Source: Blastocladiella britannica (taxonomy: Eukaryota; Blastocladiomycota; Blastocladiomycetes; Blastocladiales; Blastocladiaceae). Taken from it: 43,632 nucleotides of DNA. The notes under the pieces were generated by a model. It was not told where the DNA came from. It searched no databases and worked only from the letters and a program-made list of their open reading frames with translations. The translations under genes and the position numbers were made by a program. Shown piece after piece: positions 22,324 to 33,825 of this stretch; position 1 is the first letter of the stretch; each line of letters starts with the position of its first letter. The stretch is from positions 1 to 43,632 of the forward strand of contig MU624596.1 in the NCBI GenBank assembly GCA_025349905.2. The letters are read 5' to 3'.

Positions 22324-23736
22324 TCAAATGACAAGCACGATACTGCGGTCCCAGAATACACCCGTCTTGAGTGCTCGGGCCTCGTCAACCTCGACGAATC
22401 CGCAAGACCGAATGTCTACGTGCCGCAGCACTCCTCTTCGATCCTCTTCAGTAGCGGCGGCAGCAAGCATACGCAGCGAGTCGGCAGTGACGCTGGTCAG
22501 CTTGAGTCCCAGGCGGCGCACCGGTGTGCTTTCGGGTGCTAAACCGGCCCACGCGTGCCCCTCGATCCGCACGCAGCCCGTGAGCACCAGCTGCTCGAGC
22601 GGTTCTTTGCTACACCGCGCGCGCAGAAGACACGCGACGCCCGCGTCCGAGATGTGGTCGCAAAATGCCAGGTCCAGGTCCACCAGCTGCGGTGCCCAGT
22701 GACGTGCTAGAGCGTGAAGCACGCGATCGTCCGTCGATTGCGTGTGCGCGAGCGAAAGGCTGCGCAGCTGTGACAGCCATGCCAGACGCGGGCTAGCTAG
22801 CATCGATAGTGGTGGCATCTCCTGTATGTCCTTGACTTCGTCGTCATCTTGGGCGTCATCGAGGGGCGGCGTGGCAAGACCAGTGCGAGCGTTCCCGTGA
22901 AAATGGTGGCCGCACGGCGGGCGCAACTGCTGAGCAGGGTAGTACCAGGGAGTGCGTGCCAGCGACAAATGACGTAGTGCTGGCAAGGCCATCGCGTTTG
23001 TCTGGTGAGAGTGGGGTGTGGCCAGTGCCGAGAGCGACGCGACTGCACACTCGCCCAGGTCCAGCTCGCGCACCCACCCGCGCGCCAGCGACGCACCGTC
23101 GGCACCGCACGGCGCCTGCTGCGACAGGGGGCGCGGCACCACCGCCTCAAACCCCGTTGCGACCAGGTGCCCGAGCCGAGCGTCGTCCACTAAACCCGCC
23201 AGCACGGACAAATCGACGCGCAATCGCCCTCGCACTAGTGAGCGGTCGTTGAGAAGTACCGCGCGCAGCTCTCGGCAGGTGGCGGCCAGAGATAGGAGCG
23301 GGTCGGCGGCTGGTGGGACGCGTGATGCAGCCGGATTCGGCGGCAGCCAGTGCGCAATACGGAGCAATAGCTCTTGTGGCAGGTGTGCCATAGATGGACG
23401 CGCTTTTTCATCGTATTCGTCGTCGTGTTCGTCATATTCGTCGTCGTCGGAATCGAGGTCTGGCCCACACGCCGAGTCGGGCCTCCTTGTCGTCGTGGAG
23501 CGCTGCGGGGACTCGCAGCTCGCGCACAATTTGCAGGCGGCATTTTCCATTTCACTGGCGTCGTGGTCGTCGTGGAAATGGTGGTAAAGGGAGCGCGATG
23601 GTAGCGATGGCGTACGGGATGGAGGGGGCACAGCGCTCGCCCACCCGACCCACACGTTGTTGTCGTGCTCTTCCTCGTCCTCCGAAGACTCGTTCCAGTT
23701 ATCTTTTTCGCTCGTCCGTCCAGGATAGTCGCGCAT
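22324..23736 (-). CDS. F-box and leucine-rich-repeat protein
   Basis: A single-exon frame of 470 residues starts at an ATG. The first 110 residues are low complexity and acidic (SSEDEEEHDN, then D/E/Y repeats). An F-box-like motif follows at about 116-180 (MAHLPQELLLRIAHWLPPNP, then LLSLAATCRELRAVLL). The C-terminal half, from about residue 215, contains leucine-rich repeats of the AMN1/FBXL cysteine-containing type, for example LRSLSLAHTQSTDDRVLHAL, LVDLDLAFCDHISDAGVACL and LEQLVLTGCVRIEGHAWAGL. Such proteins are usually substrate receptors of SCF (Skp1-cullin-F-box) ubiquitin ligases: the F-box binds Skp1 and the repeats bind the target. The specific orthologue and substrate are not recognisable. 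A short divergent region separates its start from the WD40-like gene. Confidence 0.8.
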   Translation of the reverse strand: MRDYPGRTSEKDNWNESSEDEEEHDNNVWVGWASAVPPPSRTPSLPSRSLYHHFHDDHDASEMENAACKLCASCESPQRSTTTRRPDSACGPDLDSDDDEYDEHDDEYDEKARPSMAHLPQELLLRIAHWLPPNPAASRVPPAADPLLSLAATCRELRAVLLNDRSLVRGRLRVDLSVLAGLVDDARLGHLVATGFEAVVPRPLSQQAPCGADGASLARGWVRELDLGECAVASLSALATPHSHQTNAMALPALRHLSLARTPWYYPAQQLRPPCGHHFHGNARTGLATPPLDDAQDDDEVKDIQEMPPLSMLASPRLAWLSQLRSLSLAHTQSTDDRVLHALARHWAPQLVDLDLAFCDHISDAGVACLLRARCSKEPLEQLVLTGCVRIEGHAWAGLAPESTPVRRLGLKLTSVTADSLRMLAAAATEEDRRGVLRHVDIRSCGFVEVDEARALKTGVFWDRSIVLVI

Positions 23737-23853
23737 TCCGGTTCGTTATTTTGGAGTTGAAAAGCGATTTCATTTGTTTCGTGCTCGCCTCGGCTGCGGC
23801 CTGCGTGACTGAATACTTTTTCACGACAAGAATTTTACGAAATATTTTGAAGA
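23737..23853. promoter_or_regulatory. Shared divergent promoter region, 117 bp
   Basis: The divergent F-box and WD40-like genes are separated by 117 bp. The side next to the plus-strand start is AT-rich (TTTTACGAAATATTTTGAAGA). No factor site is assigned. Confidence 0.45.
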
Positions 23854-26787
23854 ATGGACGCAAACACATCTCGCGCACGCAAGCGCCGGCTCTCGCGCGA
23901 CTCGCCAACGGACTCGAACCAAGTCCCTGTCGCAACAGCAGCAGCAGCATCTCCACAAAAAGACGAAAACAACGACATTGGCACCGCGATCGCCTCGCCG
24001 CCGGCCAAGCGCGCACGCCGCGCACACGTCCAGATCGACTACGCTGACTCGACTGGTGACGAAGCGGACAATAACGACGATGAAAATGACCACAATCACC
24101 TTGGCATTCAACACTTACACCACCCTGCAATGCCGTTTCTTGGACAAATGACCATTGACTTTGCCGAAATGGGACCCGACTTGCTGGGCGAGCCACCGGG
24201 AAGGCCGCACTATGGTCCAGTCGATGGCGAGGAGCCCACAAGCGAGAATGGTGATGACGAAAATGACGACGCCTGGGCCACTGACGATGACAACGGAGAA
24301 GACGACGATGATGAGCATGGAAGCGTGTTCAGCAATGCGTCCGACATGATCGAGGACCCGGACGGTCTCGACGTCACCGAGTACGTGGACCAGGCGCTCG
24401 AGCTTCATGTCCCCAACTTTACCGCAATCCCGCTGGTCGTCCAAAGCGGTATCTCGTCCTTCCTTACCCGGCGCCTGTTTGCGCCCGCGGCCGCCATGAA
24501 CGGGCCAGTGGACCCAGACGCGTCCATGGCGATTGCCTCGGACGCGCTCGAGGCCCAGGGTGCCATCTTTGAGTATATTGCCGGCCGCCCAACACGACTC
24601 CTGAACCTGCTTGCCGACCAGGCACACGAGGCAGACCCGGACTTTGACCTCTTGCGTGGCGGCGTCGAGTCGCTGATGCGCTTTGCTACCCTTGCGCTCC
24701 AGGAGGAGAGCCGGGCGCGCGCCATGGCTGCCATCAGCCAGACTATGGACATGAATGCTGATGCGCTGCCAGACACGGGCCTCGACGGCGGAGATTTTGG
24801 TGGCGATTTTCGAGCTATTGTCGCCGACAAGGACAGTGATGCAGGATGGTCTGACGCGAGCGATGCCTCGTCGTCGAGCAGTGGCGCGGATGATACCTGG
24901 AGGGACCATAGCGACGATGACGACGATGACGATGACGACACGTTTAGTAGCGTAGGTAGTGACGGCGACGGCATCGACGATGGCAATGGTCTGGACCTCA
25001 ACCCAACGCCTGCCGGTGGACGCGCACGGCCGTACTTGAAGATCCGCGATCTCGACCAGTGGCAGTATGAGCCCGCCGAGTGGACATCACTGTGCAGCCG
25101 CTCGTATTTTTCCGATATTGCGTCGCTTGCGCGTGGCCCACCGCTGTTTCTACCCTGTGTGCGTGCATTCGCCCTCCCCTCGACTATTTCGCATTTCCAG
25201 TGCGCGAACCAGCTTGCCCTTGGCGATATTGTCTCTGGTGACCACGACGGCATCCAACGGCCACTGACGCTGGACGGCAGCGTGATTTTCGCTGTTGCCG
25301 ACGGGTCTCCTCCTCTCCCGATTACCAAGCACGCCAAGAACAAGGTGCGCGTTGTTGCCGGAATGGATGCCACGCCCATCACCATCGCGGCCGGGTGCGG
25401 GTACATTGTGACGGGCGGGGAAGGCGGCGATCTCCGTGTGTACTGCACCATGCACGGCCATCCATCACCGTCGACTTGGGGCGTTGCGCCGGTAGTCAAG
25501 GGCGACCTTATTGCCATGTACTTCAAGTCGGATATGGTTGGTATCTTCTGGTTTTTTTTTTCTTCAACTCGTATGCAAGGAAAATTGACAAATAAACTGT
25601 AAAAGTATAATGCAGTCCAGATCTACCGTGGCCCGCCCGGGTCTGACCGCGTGTACGCGCTGGTGGCAAGGAATCGCGGCCGCGTCGAGTGCTACCGGCT
25701 CCCTGGGCACAATGTCGCGCCTCTTGCGGACGGGACGACCCCTCAGCGGCCCCACTCGTCTCCGGCACAAAGTGCAGTGACCCTGGCATTCCAACTCTCG
25801 ACTCCGCGCGGCACCTGCGTCAACGATGCCAAGATCGCGCCTACACTTGACGTCATCGCGGGTATTGGCGACAGCGGTATTCCGTGGGTGGCCTCGCTCG
25901 ACTGGATCGCGGCGGAGGCGGATAGCGACGAGCCAGCAAACCCGCGCGCAGGAGCCCTCCACTTTGCGACGCCCGCGACTCACCTCGGACTGCAGTGCCT
26001 CGCGGAGCGGGATCTGAAAAAGGTTGAGCAGGGCGGTAGTGGCACAGCTGCCGTGCCGCGCGGCAAGCGGGAACAGTACGCGGCTGCTTGGCTGGCCGGC
26101 GTCACGTGCCAGTACCTGGCGTGGGCTGCGTGCGGCCGGCGGTTTGCCACCAGTTGCGATACACGGCCCTACGTCCTTGTTTGGCGCGTGGTTGAGCAGT
26201 CGGCCGATTCTGCGGCTTCAGGGTTCTCGGTCGAGCTCGAACGCATTTTGTACGTGGGCCGCCCAACCTTTGCGATCCAGTTCAACCCGTCGGCGCAGTT
26301 TGCGTCGCTGCTCGCCGTTTCCCACCGCCACGGATGTGCCCAAGTGATGGATCTCGACTCGGACGGTGCCAATGGTGACTCGGACGCGCTTTATGCGTCG
26401 TGCGTCGATCGCGAGGGCGAAGAGGACCCTGAAGCGCTGGCGGCCGCGCTCAACCGCTGGACGGGCGGCAACGGCGAGGTGCAGCGGCGCGAAGTGGTAT
26501 CGATTCTCGGGCCCGCGACCCCGCTCACGCAGGCCAAGCACAGCTTTGCAGTCACGGGCATGCAGTGGGGCTACGATGGCTACCACCTGTACCTCAGCGG
26601 CGCGGGTAAAGTGCACGTGTACCGCATCGCGTCGCCACGGTCTCTCGTGGATCTCTCAGCCCGGCGCGCGTGGCTTTCTCCGCCGCCAGGGGTTTCACAC
26701 GTCGATTGGGACGAGGAGCTGACCGAGGAGCAGCAGGAGCGGTTTGGAGCCGTGCATTGGCGGTTCGATCGTGACCTGAGGCATTGA
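23854..26787 (+). CDS. Acidic WD40-like protein, uncharacterised
   Basis: There are two exons, 23854-25540 and 25616-26787, with a 75-bp intron (GTATCT..GCAG), giving 952 residues. The join produces KSDMV followed by VQIYRGPPG, consistent with a continuous beta-propeller strand. The N-terminal 390 residues start with basic, nuclear-signal-like patches (RKRRLSR, AKRARRAH) and continue with long acidic stretches, including nine consecutive aspartates near residue 353. From about 394 (LKIRDLDQWQYEPAEW) the protein resembles a divergent WD40 propeller: repeated patterns such as GCGYIVTGGEGGDLRVYC, FATSCDTRPYVLVWRV, FAIQFNPSAQFASLLAVS and FAVTGMQWGYDGYHLYLSG. The layout recalls the uncharacterised fungal/plant WD proteins of the S. 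pombe C2A9.03 type, but I am not certain of that. The acidic tail plus basic patches suggest a nuclear, possibly histone- or chromatin-associated role, which is inference only. Confidence 0.72.
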
Positions 26788-26979
26788 AATTCAAGGCCCT
26801 CGGACAACCTGGTCGCCCCGGATTTACCTCCACATAGCATGGCAAGAGCACCAGATCCACACAGGTGCACCCAGCGTAATAGTTGAGGGCGTAATAAATT
26901 AGCAGCTCATTTTGAACGTGAATTACGCTCATTCAAGGGACAGAGACCCACATATAGCAGCGAAATAGCAGCAGCAGCG

Positions 26980-29900
26980 ATGGCAGCACCGCCACCACCA
27001 CCGGAGGAGGAGCAACAGTACTTTCTCTCCGTGACAGAGGCCCGCCAGCAGTTTGAGCGCCTCGCCGCGGACCAGGCATCGCGCAATGGCTCGCTGCCCC
27101 CATCGTCGTCCGCAACATCCTCGCGGCTGGCAACCAAACCGCTTCCTCCGCGGCCATTGACGACAGACATTGATGCGCCCCTTCGTAGCAATGGCACCTC
27201 GCTGCCTCGTCGTGCTGGATCGCCCGACGACTCGGGTGGAGGCGCTGCAGGCCCCGGATCGCCCGTGTCCCTGCAGCCCCCCACCACTCTTTTGCCCACA
27301 TCGCTCTCGCTCGCATCGTCTGTATCAGGTGAGCATCCGGCTGCCGCGGTGTTTGTGCATGGAGACGGGGACGATCCGACATCGATAGGCGGTCTCTCTC
27401 ATCCGCAATTAGCGGATGCTGCTCAAAGGGCAGTGGACATAAACCCTGGTGCCGCCGCCGCTGCTGCTACAGCGCCTGATGGTAAGCAGAATGGGGCTGG
27501 AGCCGAGATGCCTTCCTCCTCTTTGGGCCGTCCAAAATCCTGGCCTCTCCACACGCTGTTTGGCCACCCAGCCGATCTCAATGAGCTCGCGGACGAGATT
27601 CCGCCCCCACCGCCGCCGATCCCGCAGCATCCGAATCGTGAGCGCGTGCCGTCGTCGCACTCTCGCTCCTCACTGGCCACGTCTGTTTGCTCTTCCTCCT
27701 CCTCAGCGCAGCGGTCGCAGTCGTCGTCGGCCGTGAGCGGCACTTCCAGCGACTCACTCAACAGTTCAAACAACGGCGTGCCTGGAGGCGACCACCCACT
27801 CGAGTTCCCCCCGAATCCGCCTCTTCCTCCACAAGGTGGTGGTGCACGGCGACGCTCACACTCGTACCAGCCCGGCGCGGGCATGTCCTCGTCGATGCCG
27901 GTGCTGAGTGATGTGCACGGCCGCAAACCGTCGATAGGATCTTCGCCTACGACGAACAGCCCGGGAGGGAATGTGCCCTTGACGCGTCTGGACGCCCATG
28001 GGATGCCGACAGATCACTATATTGTCGGGAACTGCATTGGCCGCGGGAATTTCGGCGCCGTGTTCCGCGCCATTCACCTCGAGTCTCTGAAGACGGTGGC
28101 CATCAAACGTGTCCCTGTCCCCGATACGGAGCAACTGACGACCATGATGCGCGAAGTTCGGAAAATGGAGTCGCTTCACCACGAAAACGTCGTCCGCTAT
28201 CACGGATTCATTCGCACCGCGTCCGAGTTCAACTTGATCCTCGAGTACGTGGAAAATGGGTCGCTGGCGTCCACGCTCAAGCATTTCGGACCGCTTCCGG
28301 AAGTGGTGGTGCTTGATATCGTGTATCAGGTGCTTCAGGGCCTTAATTACTTGCACGAGCGCGAGGTATCACTTTTTCTCATTTTATTAACATTTCAGCC
28401 TTGCCTGACGATGATGGAAAACAGCTCAAGCATCTTGACATCAAGGCCGCAAACCTTCTCTATACCAAGGACGGGCAAGTGAAATTGTCTGATTTCGGTG
28501 TCTCGCAGTCCGCCATGGACACTCACTCTGACAAATTTGTTGGCACGGCGTACTGGTACATATATTGGCTTTAACAATTGATGGTAATGACTGACGCTCA
28601 TAAAAACCAGGATGGCGCCAGAAGTGATTGCTCTGGACGGTCCATGCACTGCATCCGATATTTGGTCGCTGGGATGTACCATTATCGAGCTCCTGACGGG
28701 CGTCCCGCCGTACTTTGACATGATTCCCATGTCGGCATTGTACAAGATTGTCGAGGACGATGCCCCGCCGCTCCCAGAAGACATCTCGCCCGATCTTCAC
28801 CATTTCATGCTGTGCTGCTTTCAAAAGAATCCGGCTCACCGGTGGTCGGCACACGCCCTGCTGGCGCACGACTGGATCTGGAAGCGCACCAGCAACCAGT
28901 ACGGCAGCTCGGCTCGTCCGCCGCCGCCAGCCATTGTTACTACGGGCTCGTCTGTTGCTCCTCCTGTCATCATTCCAAGTGACAGCGATCCCACAGCGGC
29001 AATGTCTGCCGGGGCTCTCATTCGACCACCTTCGTCGCACGACCTTTCGCCAACGCCAACCAACTCGGCCGGGTACGGTCCTCCGGTTGACTTGCGGCGA
29101 GAGACGTCTCGACCTGGATCGCCCATGCCGTCCCCGCGTTCACGGCTGCCGGCACCGCCCGAAATTAAGCGACCCGCCCCGCCACCACCCGTCTCTGTCT
29201 ACTCGCCCAGCGTGGACTCGGCGGTTGCACGGTCTCCAGGCCTGCCTCCCACAGGATTGCATGCCAATAGCGCTGGCGATCCGATGGCGAGTTGGAGCTC
29301 TGCTCACCATGGAGCTTCTGCGTTAGGGCAAGCCAATGCGTCGTCGGCTCCGATCGTCGCCCCGACTCCGCGGGTGCCGCAAGGCGGCGCGTCGGTCTCG
29401 ATGATGATCCCTGGATCGTTCCCACCGGCTGACGTTTCTGCCGCACCACCAATCCGGAATACTGGTGATAATAGTTGGCCACAAAGGCAGCAACAATATG
29501 TGCCTCACCGTGCGCCGCCACCAGTGCCACCAGTACAGCCACGATTCGACGCCGAGGCACCAAGCAGTAGCGATTCCAGCCCGAGTTCTGGCGGCATGGT
29601 TGAAATGGTACGAGGCATGATCCGCCGGGCATCCCGCTCTCGTTCGCGCTCCCTGTCGCGAAGGGGCTCAGCCGAGGGCTCGCGCTCTGACCCACCAACC
29701 CCGCCATCGGAAGCGCATGCCTCGGACGATCAAATGACCATGCGCACGGCCCACGACGGGTCTCATGGTGGTGGTGGGTTTGACCAGCCGTCCGCCGACG
29801 ATGCGCTCCCGCCATTGCCCGTCGTTCCCGCGGCCCTTGGTGCGCGTCTTGCGCACAGTTGGATCAAGGCCCAGTATGCGGCTCCGGGGATCCCGTGCAA

Positions 29901-30573
29901 GCAGTGCGCCGCAGTCATGCGCAAAGGGCGTGTGTGCCACTTGTGCGCCGTGCCCGTTTGCAAAGCTTGCTCTTTGGGTGAGGGTACCAGCGGTGCCTCT
30001 GCGGCCGCCATGGTGTGCAATGTCTCGGTTCGTTTCTTCTTCTGTTTTGGTTTTTATGCATTGACTGACGTAACACGAGCACAGTCCATTCGCTACTCGA
30101 TGTCGATCGGATCTATGGCGCGCCGGTCGTCGGGCATTGCCACTGCTGCTGGAACTGGAGCTGCAGTCGCCGGCTCGTCGGCCATCCGGTCTCCGTCCGC
30201 ACAACGACGATCCCGAACGCCATTGGCCAACATGGTTGGGGTGGAGACGGGTTCGCTTGCTCGCTCCCCGACCCCCCCGGAGAGCTCCTCGCCCCGCCTT
30301 CGAGCGCGACTCCAAGGATCGCGACACTTGTCCAACTCGGCGCCGCTCCTTCTGAGAGGTATACCTCAGGCGGCATCGACCGGGAATGCTTCTCTAATTC
30401 CTGCTGCGAGCAGCAAAAAGGACGTGTCCGGGCCGCCGGACTGCGACATGCTGTTCGGTCAGCAAGAACAAAAACAGAAACGGCGAAAACGGGGATCGTT
30501 TGCAGCGTCGCGCGGAGCACCAGCGCCGATCGAGTACCGTGCCAAAGCACGACAAGACTGCAAGGTGATGTGA
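26980..30573 (+). CDS. Cdc7/MAP3K-epsilon-like STE-group protein kinase with C-terminal zinc motif
   Basis: There are four exons: 26980-28365, 28425-28555, 28611-30027 and 30085-30573 (about 1,140 residues). The third donor could be at 30022 instead of 30028. A disordered Ser/Pro-rich N terminus of about 345 residues precedes the kinase domain (about 346-596): glycine loop GRGNFG, VAIK lysine, [19 protein letters not shown], catalytic loop HLDIKAAN (family norm HRDIKGAN), DFG, GTAYW joined to MAPEV, then [20 protein letters not shown] and a Walker-like [11 protein letters not shown] segment. This pattern is closest to fission-yeast Cdc7/SepH and plant MAP3K-epsilon, which control septation and cytokinesis. 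The long tail is rich in Ser and Pro, has a basic RSRSRS patch, and near residue 934 a cysteine cluster CKQC..CHLC..CKAC. Kinase subfamily is well supported; a cytokinesis role is inferred. Confidence 0.88.
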
Positions 30574-30850
30574 GGTGGGTGCGGTTCAGTGGAGCGGCCG
30601 TTGCGTGTAATATAAGTGGCGCGCATGGCATGCGCGAGGCCAATGAACGACCTTCTCTTTGCGACGACCAAAACTCATACAGGGCAAGTCCTTGCACATT
30701 TTTTCCTTACCGCCGCGCGTTCTGGTATGCTTTGGTCTTTTCTTCCGTCGTCGAATAAGTCTTGGCCTCTTCACTCAGTCCCCTCCAAAATTGTACAATA
30801 TCAACCCGCAATAATTTTAACAGGAAAAAACAACCAACATCTACGACACC

Positions 30851-33741
30851 ATGAGCTACCAAATGGGAGAACTTCCGGACCGTACTTTTACGGCCGCCGA
30901 GCCGGCACCCGCCGCTCTGGCAGTGGCAGCGACGCCGGCTTCGGTCGCGTACCAGGAGCAATTGTACTCCATGCAGCAGCAGCAACCGCAGCCGCCAATC
31001 CAGATGCAACCACTGACATTGGCGGCCGCCGCGTCCCCCTCGGGCTACCCCGCGCGCCCCGCTCCGTCGGCAGATGCCGATGCCTCGCGCCGAGTGCACC
31101 AGGGCATCCCGGGCTCTGCGTCGTCCGATTCCATGACCCTGAACGACTTCAGCTTGCGCGTTCCTGGCCAGGCGGGCCACGGGCAGTCCCCGCTCGCTGC
31201 TGGTACCTTTGGCAGCAGTGCCGAAGCTGATGCTGCCGCTGCTGCCGCTGCCGCTGCTGGTGGTGGCAAGGGCTTGAATCGCCGCGCCACGGCCCGGTCG
31301 CGGCAGTCGCGGCGGTCGCGCCGCTCGAACCGTGAGCGGTACGGCGACGCCAACGACTCTGGCGATGAGTTTATCCCGTCGCACCCGGACCTCGCGGCCA
31401 TGCCGTCCAGCATGGCGGTCCCTGGCGGCGCCGCCGGAGCCCACGACGACTACGACTGGGGGATCGACAACTCCGACAGCCGGTCCATGGACGAAGTGGA
31501 AAAGTCGGGCATTCGTCGCTGCGTTTTCCTGCGGTCGTGGCTCTCCAAGCTTCCGTACTGGCTTCAGTGCCTGCTCTCGGCGCTGTTGGGCGACGCCATC
31601 ATCTTTGGCATTCTGGGCGTGCCGGATCTGTTTAGCATTGACAACAAGGACGAGAAGGGCGCTCCCCTGCCGTTCCCGCAGTGGACGTCCAAGCTGCAGA
31701 TTGGCCAGATGCCCTTGCTGTTCTGGGCCATATACCTGTGCGCGTCGTGGACGCTGCACTACGTGACGCTGTTTGTCTTGTCGATCGTGCCCACGCTCAT
31801 CCAGCGTGCGTTCGGCATTGCCCTTGGATCGGCTTTTGAGGAAAAGCTTGGCGAGTACCTGAACTACTTCCGGTATGGCACCCTTTCTTTATTTTTACGT
31901 AACCGCCAAGGAGGTCTCACACCACATGATATCAAAATATGTAGGGTCATGCACAACCGGATCACCGTGTCCGTGTGGATCATCTTGTCCAACGTGATTT
32001 GGAATGCCTATGTGGTGGCCCCTCAGTGGAAGTGGAAGACCAACGGCGGGTTCGACTTGGAGGACAACTGGTGGAAAGTGGTTGCCAAGGTCCTTCTCTC
32101 TCTCTTCATTTTCAACACCCTCTGGGTTGCCGAAAAGTTTGTGCTCGAAGTCATTGCCACCGAGTTCCACCGTCGCGCGTACAAGGACCGCGTCCGCATT
32201 TCCAAGCTGGCAAACGGTTACCTCGAGCAGCTTCTCGTGGCGCTTCGTGCCCCGCGCCAGCGTGCGGGCCCGATCGAGGACTTGTCTTCCCCGACTGCCC
32301 CGCTCGCCGCTGCTCCCGGCATCAACTTTGCGTCTGCGTCCGACCCATCTCCGCGGACATCGATCTCGCAGGGCATGCACGCGGTCGACCGTGGTATCAA
32401 GAGCGCCAATAACGTTTTCCAACGGGCGGGTATCACGCGTGCCGGCCAGTTCATTGCGCGCCAGGCCGAGAAGACGCTGCAGGAGATTGCCAAGCAGGCC
32501 AACCTGGACCCGTACGCGCTTTCGTCGGCGTCGTCGATCCCGAGCTCTGCGGGCGTTGCCAACGTGATGGCGCGCGATCTGTTCCATGCGCTGGTCAAGC
32601 CCAATGGCCAGGAGCTGGAGGAGGATGACTTTTTGCCGTATTTCAACTCGCCGCTCGATGCCCGCAAGGCCTTCCGCATGTTTGATGTCAACAAGTCGGG
32701 CGACATTTCCAAAGACGAGCTCAAGCAGGTGCTGAACGAGTGGATGCAGGAAAAGAAGGATATCGAGCGGTCGATCGCCGACGTGTCGCGCGCGGTGGGG
32801 TCGCTCAACTACTTCCTTGGCGCCGGTGTGCTCTTGCTCACGCTCGTGCTCATTTGCATTGTTTGGAATCTTCCTGTGCGTATCACCTCTTTTATTCGAT
32901 GTGCGTAGTTTGACCAATTCGATATTTCATTTCCGTAGGTCTCGAGCTACATGTCGGCCCTGGCTGCTGTCCTGCTTCCTGGTACCTTCATTTTCGGTGC
33001 CACGCTCAAGGACACGTTCGAGAACATTGTTTTCCTTTTCGTGCAACACTTTTTCGACGTACGACCACTTCATATTTATCAAGGTTTTAGTGACACTCCT
33101 CAACTCCTGACATGAAATTCTTTAGGTCGGAGACGTGGTCAATATCGATGGCAAGTTTTACACGGTGGTGAGCATGTCGATTGGAACCACGACCCTGCGT
33201 CGCGGAGACGGCAAGATCATTTACTACCCGAACTCGACCCTCAATAAGAAGCCCGTTGAGAACGTGCGCCGGTCTGGCAACATGAACGAAGATGGTATTT
33301 TCATTTTTTTCATGATTTGGTTCTGAACATTTGCTCAACATTTATATCAAACAGTGACGTTCAAGGTTGACCTCAAGACGACGCAGGACCAGCTCGACGA
33401 TCTGACCAACATGATGCTCGACTTTTTGGACGACAACAACAAGGACTTTAAGCCCACCTTTGTCGTTGTGATCCGCGAGGTGCTCTTGTCAGAAAAGGCG
33501 ATGCTTTGTGCGTTTTTTTTTTTTTTTCATTTTTCATTTTTTCATTCAGACACCGGGACTGATTTTGAGACCCTCCGTTTTCACTATAGGCAAGATCAGC
33601 ATCGATTACACGACCAACTGGCAGGAGATGGGCAAGCGCGCGGCACGCCGCAACAAGTTCATGTTCCAACTCCGCGAGTCGCTCCTCGCGGCCGGTATCG
33701 CTTGCCCCGCTGGCGCTGGCGAGCTCGCGGAACACCAGTAA
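30851..33741 (+). CDS. EF-hand MscS-type mechanosensitive channel (Msy family)
   Basis: There are six exons: 30851-31872, 31945-32875, 32939-33058, 33126-33294, 33355-33507 and 33590-33741 (848 residues). The start has a strong context (CACCATGAG). The disordered N terminus (about 215 residues) includes an alanine run and a basic RQSRRSRRSNR patch. Several membrane helices follow (for example LQCLLSALLGDAIIFGILG and LPLLFWAIYLCASW-type segments). A cytoplasmic region then carries an EF-hand (FDVNKSGDISKDELKQVL, near residue 586), followed by the last helix (FLGAGVLLLTLVLICIVW) and the MscS pore and beta domain (PGTFIFGATLKDTFENI, FDV joined to GDVVNIDGKFY, IIYYPNSTL). Fungal and plant relatives sit in internal or plasma membranes and respond to osmotic swelling with calcium release. 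The five introns all preserve frame at conserved motifs. Confidence 0.93.
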
Positions 33742-33825
33742 GGCAAGGCAAGGTAGCAGTTGGATATGGCACTTTTCGTGTGACTTAGTAATTCGCAATC
33801 TCTGTAGTTTCCTCGCAATAATAAT

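Noticed and set aside
26788..26979. Possible tRNA or small RNA gene in the gap before the kinase
   Set aside because: No A-box/B-box pair or cloverleaf stems were found, and the CAG-rich end is simply the kinase 5' leader.
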